Shown: positions 43,642-51,943 of the stretch, in pieces
Position numbering within the stretch: the first letter of the stretch is position 1
Layout of the letters: every line of letters begins with the position of its first letter
NCBI GenBank assembly: GCA_020637755.1
Contig: JACKJW010000001.1
Location: 1 to 64,000, forward strand
Reading direction: 5' to 3'
Source of the DNA: Brucellaceae bacterium
GTDB taxonomy: Bacteria; Pseudomonadota; Alphaproteobacteria; Rhizobiales; Rhizobiaceae
Length of the DNA stretch: 64,000 nt
Notes under the pieces: generated by a model
The model's database searches: none
Seen by the model: the letters and a program-made list of their open reading frames with translations, nothing else
What the model was told of the DNA's origin: nothing
Translations under genes and position numbers: made by a program

Positions 43642-45291
43642 TCACGGCTTCAGCGGATTGGCCTGCCAGGCGGCGATGACGTCCTTGAAGACCTTCTCGC
43701 CCGGAATGCCCTTTTCCATGGTCAGCAGCGCACGGCGGCCGGTCTTGTAGATGACCGGGATGTCGACCCACTGCTCGCGTGCCATCAACTGCTCATTCTT
43801 GTCGATCTCGGCCTTGCCGTCGGTCAGGGCGACCAGGAAGAAATTGTCGGCAATCTTGGCAGGAATGCCGAGCAGCGGCGTTCCGGGCGCCTGCTCGGAC
43901 GCCTTGAAGGTGATGCGCAGAACGTCATCGATCCCGCCGGAGGGGAAATTGTCCGGTGTCACGAACACCATCTCGATGATGTGGCTGGCCGGCAGCGTCT
44001 CGTCGCCGTTGCGGCGGATCGTCATGCGCAGGCTGAGATCGCGGCCCGGATAGGTAATTTCCGCGCGGATGGCAGGTTCGGCGGGCTTGTCGCCGCCAGG
44101 CGATTCCTCAACCTCGCTCCACACCACATTGCCCTGGTCGGCCGTGCCCTGTTCGGCAGCAGTGCGTTCCTCGTAGAAGATCGCGCGCTGGCCGACAGCG
44201 ATGGCCTGCTGACCCTGCTCAGCGGCGGGTTTTGCCGGTGCGGCAGGCGTGGCTGCGGCAGGCGGGGTAACGGGCGCGGGGGCTGGCGCAGCGGGCGCCT
44301 GCGTGGCCGGAGAAACGGACTTGCCCTCCGTCAGGTCGGAGGCGACTTGCGTGGGAGCACCGGTCTCCGTCTCCGATCCATCCTGGTTCAGCCGCTGGGT
44401 GAACTTGGTCGTGGCATCCGGCGCGGCGGGCTTGGCCGCCGGTGTCTCACCTGCCTTGCTGGCAGGCACCGATTTTTCGGGCGCCGTATCGGCAGAAGTC
44501 AGCGAGGCGATCTGTTCGGATATGGCATCCCGGTTGATCCAGGCGGCAAAGGCCCCGCCGGCCGCGAGCACCAGCAGACCGAGACCCCAGACGAGGCTCG
44601 CCCGGTTCCTGGACGGCTTCGGCTGGATCTTGCGCGGCAGCACCGGGCTGCCGGGACGGGCCGTATCCGCCGGGGCATCAACGGCTTCCTGTCCTGTACG
44701 GTCCTCGGAAGGAACGGCAATCGGCTCGTCAAACGCATCCGGCTCCGGATCAAAGGCCGGATCGATGGCGGGCGGCATCGGGGATGCAGGCTTGGCGGAG
44801 AAGGGCGGCGCCGCGGGCTCGGGAGTCTTGACCACCGGCTCCACTGTCACTTCGGGCTGGACGTCGCGCGCGGTCTCGCGGAACACGTCGTCAAGCGGGT
44901 TCGCCTCCTGCGGGACCGGCGGCGGCACCACCGGTGCAACAGGGGTACTCGCCACCACGGGCGCCACGGCCGGAGCGGCGGGCGCAATCGGCGGTGCGGA
45001 TGCGGCAGGCACAGCCGGCGCCACTGGCGCGGGAGCAGGTTTGGCCCCGGCGTCGGCAAAGACGTCCGCCACCTGCTCGCGGAAGGAGTAGTCGTCCTCC
45101 ACTGCGCCGATGATCTTGTCGATGGCGGCAAGCTGCCGGTCGATGATGTCCTGGCCGGGTCGCGGATCGCGCGCCTCAAGCTTGCCAAGGATGGTGGCAC
45201 GGGCCTTTTCATAGACCTTCTGGCGGATCGCCGGCGTGTTGGCCGGCAGGCCGTCAATCGTCTTCCTCAGAACACTCGCAATATCCGCCAT
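43642..45291 (-). CDS. Ala/Pro-rich single-span membrane protein of unknown function
   Basis: Protein of 549 residues with a conserved cytoplasmic N-terminus (about 1-80, A-S-V-L-R-K-T-I-D-G-L-P-A-N-T), a long Ala/Pro-rich linker, one transmembrane helix near 232-252, a second Ala/Pro-rich linker and a conserved C-terminal periplasmic domain (about 375-549, with I-T-Y-P-G-R-D-L-S-L-R-M-T-I-R-R-N-G-D and W-V-D-I-P-V-I-Y-K-T-G). It is conserved near purA in rhizobia and is often misnamed as a kinase; no kinase motif is present. It lies 142 nt downstream of purA. Confidence 0.72.
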   Translation of the reverse strand: MADIASVLRKTIDGLPANTPAIRQKVYEKARATILGKLEARDPRPGQDIIDRQLAAIDKIIGAVEDDYSFREQVADVFADAGAKPAPAPVAPAVPAASAPPIAPAAPAVAPVVASTPVAPVVPPPVPQEANPLDDVFRETARDVQPEVTVEPVVKTPEPAAPPFSAKPASPMPPAIDPAFDPEPDAFDEPIAVPSEDRTGQEAVDAPADTARPGSPVLPRKIQPKPSRNRASLVWGLGLLVLAAGGAFAAWINRDAISEQIASLTSADTAPEKSVPASKAGETPAAKPAAPDATTKFTQRLNQDGSETETGAPTQVASDLTEGKSVSPATQAPAAPAPAPVTPPAAATPAAPAKPAAEQGQQAIAVGQRAIFYEERTAAEQGTADQGNVVWSEVEESPGGDKPAEPAIRAEITYPGRDLSLRMTIRRNGDETLPASHIIEMVFVTPDNFPSGGIDDVLRITFKASEQAPGTPLLGIPAKIADNFFLVALTDGKAEIDKNEQLMAREQWVDIPVIYKTGRRALLTMEKGIPGEKVFKDVIAAWQANPLKP

Positions 45292-45433
45292 GCCCGGCTA
45301 TCCGTCCGTTTTACGCACAAAGAAACCACCGGCGGAGCGCACACTCCGCCATTTCACCGGCACGTTAACGGCTTTTGTGTTCAAAATGAAGCGCGACGGG
45401 CAAAGTTGCGCGAGCAAGTTGTTGAATATGTGG

Positions 45434-46726
45434 TCAATCCTGGAACGGATCGGTCACCAGAATGGTGTCGTCGCGCTCCGGGCTGGTGGAAAGCAGCGCC
45501 ACCGGGGCACCGATCAGTTCCTCGATATGCCTCACATACTTGACCGCCTGCGCCGGCAGGTCGGCCCAGGAGCGCGCACCCGCGGTCGTCTCCTTCCAGC
45601 CTTCCAGCGTCTCGTAGACCGGTTCGACGCGCGCCTGCGCGCCCTGGCTGGCGGGCAGGTAATCGATGAGTTCGCCGTCGAGCAGGTAACCGGTGCACAC
45701 CTTGATCTCGTCCAGCCCGTCCAGCACGTCGAGCTTGGTCAGCGCGATGCCGGTGATGCCGTTGATGGCAATCGCCTGGCGCACCAGCACGGCATCGAAC
45801 CAGCCGCAGCGGCGCTTGCGCCCCGTCACCGTGCCAAATTCATGGCCGCGCGTGCCAAGGAACTGGCCGACATCATTGTCCTGCTCGGTCGGGAACGGCC
45901 CCTCGCCCACACGGGTCGTATAGGCCTTGGTGATGCCGAGCACATAGCCGATGGCATTGGGTCCGAGGCCGGAACCGGCTGCCGCCTGCCCTGCCACCAC
46001 ATTTGACGAGGTGACGAAGGGATAGGTGCCATGATCGACATCGAGCAGCGTGCCCTGCGCGCCCTCGAACAGGATGCGCTCGCCCTTGCGGCGGCGCTGG
46101 TCCAGCACGCTCCACACCCGGTCAACATAGGGGCGGATCTTCGGCGCCACTTCCATCAGCTCTTCCAGCAGCGTTTCCGGCGCGATTTCCGGCACGCCAA
46201 GGCCACGCCGCAGCGGATTGTGATGGGCAAGCACACGGTCGATCTTGGCCGGCAGCATCTGCGGGTCCATCAGGTCGAGCACCTTGATGGAGCGGCGGCC
46301 CACCTTGTCTTCATAGGCCGGACCGATGCCGCGCCCCGTCGTGCCGATCTTGGTGCCCTTGGAGGCCTTCTCCTCGCGCAGGCGGTCGAGTTCGCCATGT
46401 AGCGACAGGATCAGCGGCGTGTTTTCCGCGATCTTGAGCACATCCGGGTTGATCGTGACGCCCTGCGCCTCAAGCCGCTCCACTTCCTTCACGAAGGCAT
46501 GCGGATCAAAGACCACGCCGTTGCCGATGACCGAGAGCTTGCCGCGCACCACGCCCGAGGGCAGCAGCGAGAGCTTGTAGGACACGCCATCGACCACCAG
46601 CGTGTGACCGGCATTGTGGCCGCCCTGGAAGCGCACGACCACATCGGCGCGCTCCGAGAGCCAGTCGACAATCTTGCCCTTGCCCTCGTCACCCCATTGC
46701 GACCCGACGACAACCACATTGGCCAT
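45434..46726 (-). CDS. purA: Adenylosuccinate synthetase
   Basis: Enzyme of 430 residues that condenses IMP and aspartate with GTP hydrolysis, the first committed step of AMP synthesis. The N-terminus has the P-loop-like G-S-Q-W-G-D-E-G-K-G-K and later G-G-H-N-A-G-H-T; the GTP-binding T-K-L-D-V-L-D is near the C-terminal third. It ends with the usual I-G-A-P-V region. Length is normal. Confidence 0.97.
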   Translation of the reverse strand: MANVVVVGSQWGDEGKGKIVDWLSERADVVVRFQGGHNAGHTLVVDGVSYKLSLLPSGVVRGKLSVIGNGVVFDPHAFVKEVERLEAQGVTINPDVLKIAENTPLILSLHGELDRLREEKASKGTKIGTTGRGIGPAYEDKVGRRSIKVLDLMDPQMLPAKIDRVLAHHNPLRRGLGVPEIAPETLLEELMEVAPKIRPYVDRVWSVLDQRRRKGERILFEGAQGTLLDVDHGTYPFVTSSNVVAGQAAAGSGLGPNAIGYVLGITKAYTTRVGEGPFPTEQDNDVGQFLGTRGHEFGTVTGRKRRCGWFDAVLVRQAIAINGITGIALTKLDVLDGLDEIKVCTGYLLDGELIDYLPASQGAQARVEPVYETLEGWKETTAGARSWADLPAQAVKYVRHIEELIGAPVALLSTSPERDDTILVTDPFQD

Positions 46727-46896
46727 GGATGATCCTTTCGCGGCGCCGCGCCTGCGGCCTTCGCCCGCCCATTTGTCAAAACCCGCGCGTTATAGCCACC
46801 GGCAGGCGCGAACGCGACCCCCAATTCGTTGAAATCCTGTGGCGAGCAGCAAAAAACCTCGTCTTGCCCGCCCTCGCCGCCGCCTTTAAGCAGGAT

Positions 46897-46948
46897 GGCC
46901 AGCCAACCAAGCTAGTCAACCAGGCCAGCCAATCAGGCCAGCCTAACA
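46897..46948. repeat. Four tandem 13-bp repeats upstream of an EamA gene
   Basis: Units are GGCCAGCCAACCA, AGCTAGTCAACCA, GGCCAGCCAATCA and GGCCAGCCTAACA in direct tandem, ending 16 nt before the ATG of the next gene. Units 1 and 3 differ at a single base; unit 2 has the most changes. The array covers the likely promoter or leader of the transporter gene. Confidence 0.85.
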
Positions 46949-46964
46949 GGAATGTCCCGCCCGC

Positions 46965-47858
46965 ATGATCACCCGCGCCTACATCTTCCTGCTTGCCGCA
47001 GCCCTCTTCTGGGGCGGCAACAATGTCGCGGGCAAGTTTGCCGCCGGCCACGTCTCGCCTGCCATGCTGACCGGCCTGCGCTGGGCGGTGGCGCTCGCCC
47101 TGCTGGCGCTGATCAGCCACCGCGAGGTGCGCGCCGACTGGTCCGCCATCCGTGCCCACTGGTGGAAGCTCTTCCTGTGGGGCGCGGTCGGCTTTGCGGG
47201 CTTCAACATCGCCATCTACACCGCTGCCGGGCTGACAAGCATCGTCAACATGTCCATCGAGCAGGCGGCAATGCCGATCCTGATCTTCCTGATCAATTTC
47301 ATCGTCTTCCGCATCGGCGTGGCGTGGTTGCAGGTGGCGGGCGTGCTGGCCTCGCTCCTCGGCATCGCCCTTGTCGCAACGGGCGGCGACCTGTCGCGCC
47401 TCGCCACGCTGGACCTGAACGCAGGCGACGCGCTGAACCTGCTCGCCTGCCTCTTCTATGCCGGTTACACGGTGACCCTGCGCTTCCGCCCGCCGCTGCA
47501 CTGGAAAAGCTGGATGATGACACTGGGCCTTGCCGCCTTCCTGACATCCCTGCCCTTCATCGCCTGGGAAGCCGCCGACGGCCGCCTGGTCCTGCCCGAC
47601 ACGCAGGGCTGGCTCGCCGTGCTCTATACCGGCTTCTTCCCCTCGCTGCTGAGCCAGACACTCTACCTGAAGGGCAACGAGATCATCGGCGCCAACCGCG
47701 CCGGCCTCTTCATCAACATGGTACCGGTCTTCGGAACGCTGCTCGCCATCGCCTTTCTGGGCGAAGCCTTCCATGGCTACCAGATGGTCGCCTTCGCCCT
47801 TGTCATGGGCGGCATCGCCGCCGCCGAGTGGGCCGGCCGGAAACGGGCTGCGGGGTGA
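46965..47858 (+). CDS. EamA-family (DMT) transporter
   Basis: Transporter of 297 residues with ten predicted helices in two EamA repeats (N-V-A-G-K-F-A and, late, I-G-A-N-R-A-G-L-F-I-N-M-V-P-V-F-G). Substrate is unknown. It is distinct from the EamA protein near 3 kb. The start ATG lies 16 nt after a four-unit 13-bp tandem repeat, so repeat number could affect its expression. Confidence 0.86.
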   Translation: MITRAYIFLLAAALFWGGNNVAGKFAAGHVSPAMLTGLRWAVALALLALISHREVRADWSAIRAHWWKLFLWGAVGFAGFNIAIYTAAGLTSIVNMSIEQAAMPILIFLINFIVFRIGVAWLQVAGVLASLLGIALVATGGDLSRLATLDLNAGDALNLLACLFYAGYTVTLRFRPPLHWKSWMMTLGLAAFLTSLPFIAWEAADGRLVLPDTQGWLAVLYTGFFPSLLSQTLYLKGNEIIGANRAGLFINMVPVFGTLLAIAFLGEAFHGYQMVAFALVMGGIAAAEWAGRKRAAG

Positions 47859-47864
47859 GTGGCA

Positions 47865-47908
47865 CCCACCCTTGTGGGGAGGGTCGCCGCAAAGCGGCGG
47901 GGTGGGGG
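47865..47908. repeat. Nested palindromic rhizobial-type repeat
   Basis: An outer CCCACCC (47865-47871) pairs with GGGTGGG (47900-47906), and an inner perfect hairpin CGCCGC-AAA-GCGGCG lies at 47885-47899. The same style of C- and G-run palindrome is dispersed between genes in many rhizobia. It begins 7 nt after the EamA stop and may serve as its terminator. Confidence 0.65.
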
Positions 47909-48017
47909 TAGAGAAATATCGCTTGGAACAGGGTGTGTTTCAATGGAAGGTTGGAACCCAAATTGCCAATTCGGCGCGACTTGCCGAATGGCCGTTTTCA
48001 TCTGCGGCCAAAAACGT

Positions 48018-48039
48018 GACAAAAACGACCGTTTTTGAC
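48018..48039. repeat. 22-bp palindrome, copy A
   Basis: Perfect core CAAAAACG-AC-CGTTTTTG at 48020-48037, in a 22-bp unit shared with copies B and C on the other side of the membrane-protein gene. It lies 69 nt before that gene's ATG. It could be an operator or part of a dispersed element. Confidence 0.7.
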
Positions 48040-48108
48040 AACATCGCCACCAAGCCTTTCTCGAATAATGCCCTTGCGGCGAGGCGCGGACCTCGCGAAT
48101 ATACCTTC

Positions 48109-48561
48109 ATGGCTGGAAGCGAGTTTCACTTGGCGGAATACGCAGCATTGCGCGATGAAATCTTGGATAAATCCAGGTTCATCGATCAATCTTGGCGTCT
48201 GATGATCGTAGCAGTCGCGGGCATCCTTGCTTGGGTACTTACAACCGGTCAAAATGCAGACACGATAGTTCGAATAGCTGCGTCTTGGCTGCCAGCAGCG
48301 ATGTCCCTTTTCTTTCATTGGCATCGGAACGAGAACATCGTAGCGATCCGCCGCCTGGCACTTTACGTTCGTGCGCTCGAAGAACGCTTCGCAGACGATG
48401 GGTTGGGATGGGAACGACGCAGGTCGGAAGATGATCTGGCGAACCAGCCCAGCACTTACCGCTCGACGACTATGCTCATGAAGGTGACCGTCGTATTTTC
48501 GGTTCTATTCGCTGCCCTCGAAACAGTGCGTGCGATCTCACCTGACCTACTACCGTTTTGA
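48109..48561 (+). CDS. Orphan small membrane protein of unknown function
   Basis: Protein of 150 residues that I do not recognise. After a charged N-terminal helix (E-Y-A-A-L-R-D-E-I-L-D-K) come two membrane helices (about 30-46 and 56-72), a cytoplasmic helical segment with R-R-L-A-L-Y-V-R-A-L-E-E-R-F, and a third hydrophobic helix near 125-142. Base composition is lower in GC than the flanks. The ATG at 48109 was taken as the first Met next to the conserved-looking helix; the open frame extends further 5'. Three copies of a 22-bp palindrome flank it. A SLATT-like 2TM effector is possible, but I see no partner gene. Confidence 0.6.
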   Translation: MAGSEFHLAEYAALRDEILDKSRFIDQSWRLMIVAVAGILAWVLTTGQNADTIVRIAASWLPAAMSLFFHWHRNENIVAIRRLALYVRALEERFADDGLGWERRRSEDDLANQPSTYRSTTMLMKVTVVFSVLFAALETVRAISPDLLPF

Positions 48562-48591
48562 TGACGCAGTAGGGCCGAGGCTTGTGTTTGC

Positions 48592-48613
48592 GACAAAACC
48601 ATGCGTTTTTGTC
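48592..48613. repeat. 22-bp palindrome, copy B
   Basis: Arms GACAAAA (48592-48598) and TTTTGTC (48607-48613), 31 nt after the orphan gene stop. It has the same length and A-run/T-run layout as copies A and C. Confidence 0.7.
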
Positions 48614-48659
48614 CAGAATTGACGAGGCGAACGAGATTTCGCCAAGGGTTTGTGTCACC

Positions 48660-48681
48660 GGCAAAAACGATCAATTTTGCC
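48660..48681. repeat. 22-bp palindrome, copy C
   Basis: Arms GGCAAAA (48660-48666) and TTTTGCC (48675-48681). Its length and internal layout match copies A and B; it starts 68 nt after copy B does. Confidence 0.7.
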
Positions 48682-48762
48682 ACCATGCTTGAAAGCCGAC
48701 ATCGACCGAATGTCTGAAAGGTCCGCACATCCAACCTCAGGCATTTCACTGCCAATCACCCC

Positions 48763-48788
48763 AAAAAAAACGGCCCCTTTCGGGGCCG
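48763..48788 (-). terminator. Rho-independent terminator after serA
   Basis: CGGCCCC (48771-48777) and GGGGCCG (48782-48788) form a GC stem with a tetraloop, followed on the minus strand by eight T residues. It lies 27 nt after the serA stop. Confidence 0.9.
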
Positions 48789-48815
48789 CTTTCCATTGTC
48801 TTCAGGCAGTAAGCC

Positions 48816-50414
48816 TTACTCCACGTCGAATTCCAGCGCCTTGGCCTGGATGATCTTGCCGGATGCGGTGAGCTTGTTCAGCACGTCCTGCGAGACCGGC
48901 TCGTCCACATAGAGCAGCGCGATGGCGTCGCCGCCCGGCCGGTTGCGGCCCAGCGAGAAGTTGGCGATGTTGGCGCCCGCCTCGCCCATGGTCTGGCCGA
49001 TCAGGCCGATGATGCCCGGCACGTCGTTGTTGGTGGTGTAGACCATGTAACGGCCGATCTCGGCGTCGAGATTGATGCCCTTGATCTGGATGAAGCGCGG
49101 CTTGCCGTCCGAGAAGCAGGTGCCCGCCACTTCGCGCGTCTTGCTCTCGGTCTTCACCGTCAGCTTGATGTAGCCGTCGAACACGCCCGACTTGTCGCGC
49201 TTGGTCTCCGAAAGCTGGATGCCGCGCTCCTTCACCATGATCGGCGCCGACACCATGTTGACGTCCGACACCTGCGGGCGAATGAGACCGGCCAACGCAG
49301 CCGAGGTCAGCGCCTTGGTGTTCATGCCGGCGGTGGAGCCGTCAAACAGGATGTCCACGGCCTTGATCGGCTCGTCGGTGACCTGGCCGACAAAGGCCCC
49401 CAGCACTTCGGCGAGCTTGACGAAGGGCTTCAGGCGCGGCGCTTCCTCGGCAGAAATCGACGGCATGTTGATCGCATTGGTCACCGCGCCGTTGACGAGA
49501 TAGTCGGCCATCTGCTCGGCCACCTGAAGCGCCACATTTTCCTGCGCTTCCGTGGTGGAGGCGCCCAGATGCGGCGTGCAGACCACGTTTTCCATGTTGA
49601 AGAGCGCATTTTCCGTCGCCGGCTCTTCCTCGAACACGTCGATGCCGGCGCCCGCCACCTTGCCGCTCTTCAGCGCTACCACCAGGTCGGCTTCCACGAT
49701 CAGGCCACCGCGCGCGCAATTGATGATGCGCACGCCGTCCTTCATCTTGGCGAAGGCGTCGGCATTGATGATGTTGCGGGTCTTGTCGGTCAGCGGCGTG
49801 TGCAGCGTGATGAAGTCGGCGCGGGCAAACAACTCGTCCAGCTCCACCTTCTCCACGCCCATTTCAACGGCGCGCTCTTCGGAGAGGAACGGGTCGAAGG
49901 CGATGACATGCATCCTCAGGCCGATGCCGCGCGAGGCGACGATGGAGCCGATATTGCCGCAGCCGATGACGCCCAGCACCTTGCCGGTGACTTCCACGCC
50001 CATGAAGCGGTTCTTCTCCCACTTGCCGGCATGGGTCGAGGCATTGGCCTCGGGGATCTGGCGGGCGACGGCGAACATCAGCGCAATGGCATGCTCGGCC
50101 GTGGTGATGGAATTGCCGAAGGGCGTGTTCATCACGATGATGCCCTTGCGCGAGGCGGCCGGGATGTCGACATTGTCGACGCCGATGCCGGCGCGGCCGA
50201 TCACCTTGAGGTTGGTTGCCGCCTCGATCAGCTTTTCCGTCGCCTTGGTGGCCGAACGGATTGCGAGACCGTCATACTGGCCGATGATTTCCTGGAGCTT
50301 TTCCTTGTCCTTGCCGAGCTTCGGCATGAAGTCCACATCGACGCCACGGTCGCGGAAAATCTGCACGGCGGTTTCGGAAAGGGCGTCGGAAACGAGAACG
50401 CGGGGTTTGGTCAT
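48816..50414 (-). CDS. serA: D-3-phosphoglycerate dehydrogenase
   Basis: Enzyme of 532 residues that starts serine synthesis by oxidising 3-phosphoglycerate. It has the substrate/NAD domains with G-V-I-G-C-G-N-I-G-S (about 150) and H-T-P-L-T, catalytic H-L-G-A-S-T-x-E-A-Q, an allosteric substrate-binding insertion (about 320-450) and a C-terminal ACT domain (I-G-L-I-G-Q-T-M-G-E). The long form is usual in alphaproteobacteria. ATG at 50414 begins M-T-K-P-R-V. It follows serC on the same strand with a repeat between. Confidence 0.96.
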   Translation of the reverse strand: MTKPRVLVSDALSETAVQIFRDRGVDVDFMPKLGKDKEKLQEIIGQYDGLAIRSATKATEKLIEAATNLKVIGRAGIGVDNVDIPAASRKGIIVMNTPFGNSITTAEHAIALMFAVARQIPEANASTHAGKWEKNRFMGVEVTGKVLGVIGCGNIGSIVASRGIGLRMHVIAFDPFLSEERAVEMGVEKVELDELFARADFITLHTPLTDKTRNIINADAFAKMKDGVRIINCARGGLIVEADLVVALKSGKVAGAGIDVFEEEPATENALFNMENVVCTPHLGASTTEAQENVALQVAEQMADYLVNGAVTNAINMPSISAEEAPRLKPFVKLAEVLGAFVGQVTDEPIKAVDILFDGSTAGMNTKALTSAALAGLIRPQVSDVNMVSAPIMVKERGIQLSETKRDKSGVFDGYIKLTVKTESKTREVAGTCFSDGKPRFIQIKGINLDAEIGRYMVYTTNNDVPGIIGLIGQTMGEAGANIANFSLGRNRPGGDAIALLYVDEPVSQDVLNKLTASGKIIQAKALEFDVE

Positions 50415-50438
50415 GGGTCTGGTCCTGTCTGTCTTGTG

Positions 50439-50554
50439 ACCCCTCATCCGTCGCCTTCGGCGACACCTTCTCCCGTAAGGGGAGAAGGGAGGGCGCCTGT
50501 CCTTCTCCCCTTGTGGGAGAAGGTGGCCGGGCGGAGCGAGGTCGGATGAGGGGT
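50439..50554. repeat. Large palindromic repeat between serC and serA
   Basis: Two half-elements in opposite orientation: the left starts CCCCTCATCCG near 50440 and contains CACCTTCTCCC with GGGGAGAAGG; the right ends CGGATGAGGGG at 50553 with CCTTCTCCCC and GGGAGAAGGTGG. This is a known style of dispersed rhizobial intergenic element. It lies within what looks like a serC-serA operon. Confidence 0.8.
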
Positions 50555-50557
50555 AAG

Positions 50558-51739
50558 CTAAACTCGGGCAGCAGCCTTCAGCGCCGCCTTCTGCGTCTGG
50601 AAGGCCCAGTCAAGCCAGGGCATCAGCGCTTCAAGGTCGGAGGCTTCCACCGTGGCACCGGCCCAGATGCGAAGGCCCGACGGCGCGTCGCGATAAGCGC
50701 CGATGTCATAGGCCACACCTTCCTTGTCGAGCGCGGAAACCATTGCCTTGGCAAAGGCGGCCTGCGCATCGGCATCCAGCGCGGCCACATCCGGGTCGGT
50801 GATCGTCAGGCAGACCGAGGTGTTGGATTGCGTGGCTTCCACCTTCGCCAGATTGGCCAGCCAGCCGGACTTGGCGGCAAAATCGTTGATGACCCTGGCA
50901 TTGGCGTCAGCCCGCGCAATCAGCGCCGGCAGGCCACCGATCGACTTCGCCCAGTTGAGCGCATCGAGATAATCCTCAACCGCCAGCATGGAGGGCGTGT
51001 TGATCGTCTCGCCCTTGAAGATACCCTCGATCAGTTTGCCGCCCTTTGTCATGCGGAAGATCTTCGGCATCGGCCACTTGGGCGAATAGCTTTCCAGCCG
51101 GGCGACCGCGCGCGGGGAAAGGATCAGCATGCCGTGCGCCGCTTCACCGCCTAGCACCTTCTGCCAGGAGAAGGTGACGACATCGAGCTTGTCGAAGGCC
51201 AAATCCTGCGCGAAGGCCGCCGAGGTGGCGTCACAGATCGTCAGGCCCTTGCGGTCAGCGGGGATGAAATCGCCGTTCGGCACGCGCACACCGGAAGTCG
51301 TGCCGTTCCAGGTGAAGACCACGTCACGGTCGAAATCGAGCGCGGACAGGTCGGGAAGTTCGCCGTAGCCGGCCTCGAACTTGCGCACGTCCTCCAGCTT
51401 GAGCTGCTTGACGACATCCGTCACCCAGCCCGAACCGAAGCTTTCCCAGGCCACCATGTCGACGCCGCGTTCGCCGAGCAGCGACCACAGCGCCATCTCG
51501 ACGGCTCCCGTGTCGGAGGCCGGAACGATGCCGATGCGGTAGTCTGCGGGAACGCCGAGTACGTCGCGCGTCAATTCGATGGCATCGGCGAGCTTCGCCT
51601 TGCCGATCTTGGCGCGGTGCGAACGGCCGAGTGCAGCATCAGCGAGCGCCTGGAGAGACCAGCCGGGACGCTTTGCGCAGGGACCTGAGGAGAAATTGGG
51701 ATTGGCCGGGCGCACTGCCGGCTTGGAGATCTGTGTCAT
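50558..51739 (-). CDS. serC: Phosphoserine aminotransferase
   Basis: PLP enzyme of 393 residues that makes 3-phosphoserine from 3-phosphohydroxypyruvate and glutamate, the step after SerA. The N-terminus N-P-N-F-S-S-G-P-C-A-K-R-P-G and V-F-T-W-N-G-T-T-S-G identify the alphaproteobacterial type; the Schiff-base Lys is in F-S-W-Q-K-V-L-G-G-E-A near 205. ATG at 51739 is chosen because upstream in-frame Met residues precede a non-conserved stretch. Confidence 0.94.
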   Translation of the reverse strand: MTQISKPAVRPANPNFSSGPCAKRPGWSLQALADAALGRSHRAKIGKAKLADAIELTRDVLGVPADYRIGIVPASDTGAVEMALWSLLGERGVDMVAWESFGSGWVTDVVKQLKLEDVRKFEAGYGELPDLSALDFDRDVVFTWNGTTSGVRVPNGDFIPADRKGLTICDATSAAFAQDLAFDKLDVVTFSWQKVLGGEAAHGMLILSPRAVARLESYSPKWPMPKIFRMTKGGKLIEGIFKGETINTPSMLAVEDYLDALNWAKSIGGLPALIARADANARVINDFAAKSGWLANLAKVEATQSNTSVCLTITDPDVAALDADAQAAFAKAMVSALDKEGVAYDIGAYRDAPSGLRIWAGATVEASDLEALMPWLDWAFQTQKAALKAAARV

Positions 51740-51881
51740 GATGTATCCTATCCTTACAGATAGCACGCCCCTCGTTGGGGAGGGGTGGCCCGCTGATGGC
51801 GATACTCTTCGCGGCCCCCGCAAGTCAAGCGGAATTGTTGCAACGCGCCATTTCCTGTCCCGCGGCCGACACCTCGCACTG

Positions 51882-51915
51882 AAAGGAAAAAGGGCGGCCC
51901 GTCTTCGGACCGCCC
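51882..51915 (-). terminator. Rho-independent terminator after the first barrel gene
   Basis: Minus-strand stem of ten pairs with one G-U (GGGCGGTCCG with CGGGCCGCCC, loop AAGA) followed by TTTTTCC-TTT. It lies just after the stop of the outer-membrane gene at 51944. Confidence 0.85.
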
Positions 51916-51943
51916 CTGACAACGTTGATGGACAGGCTGGCGC

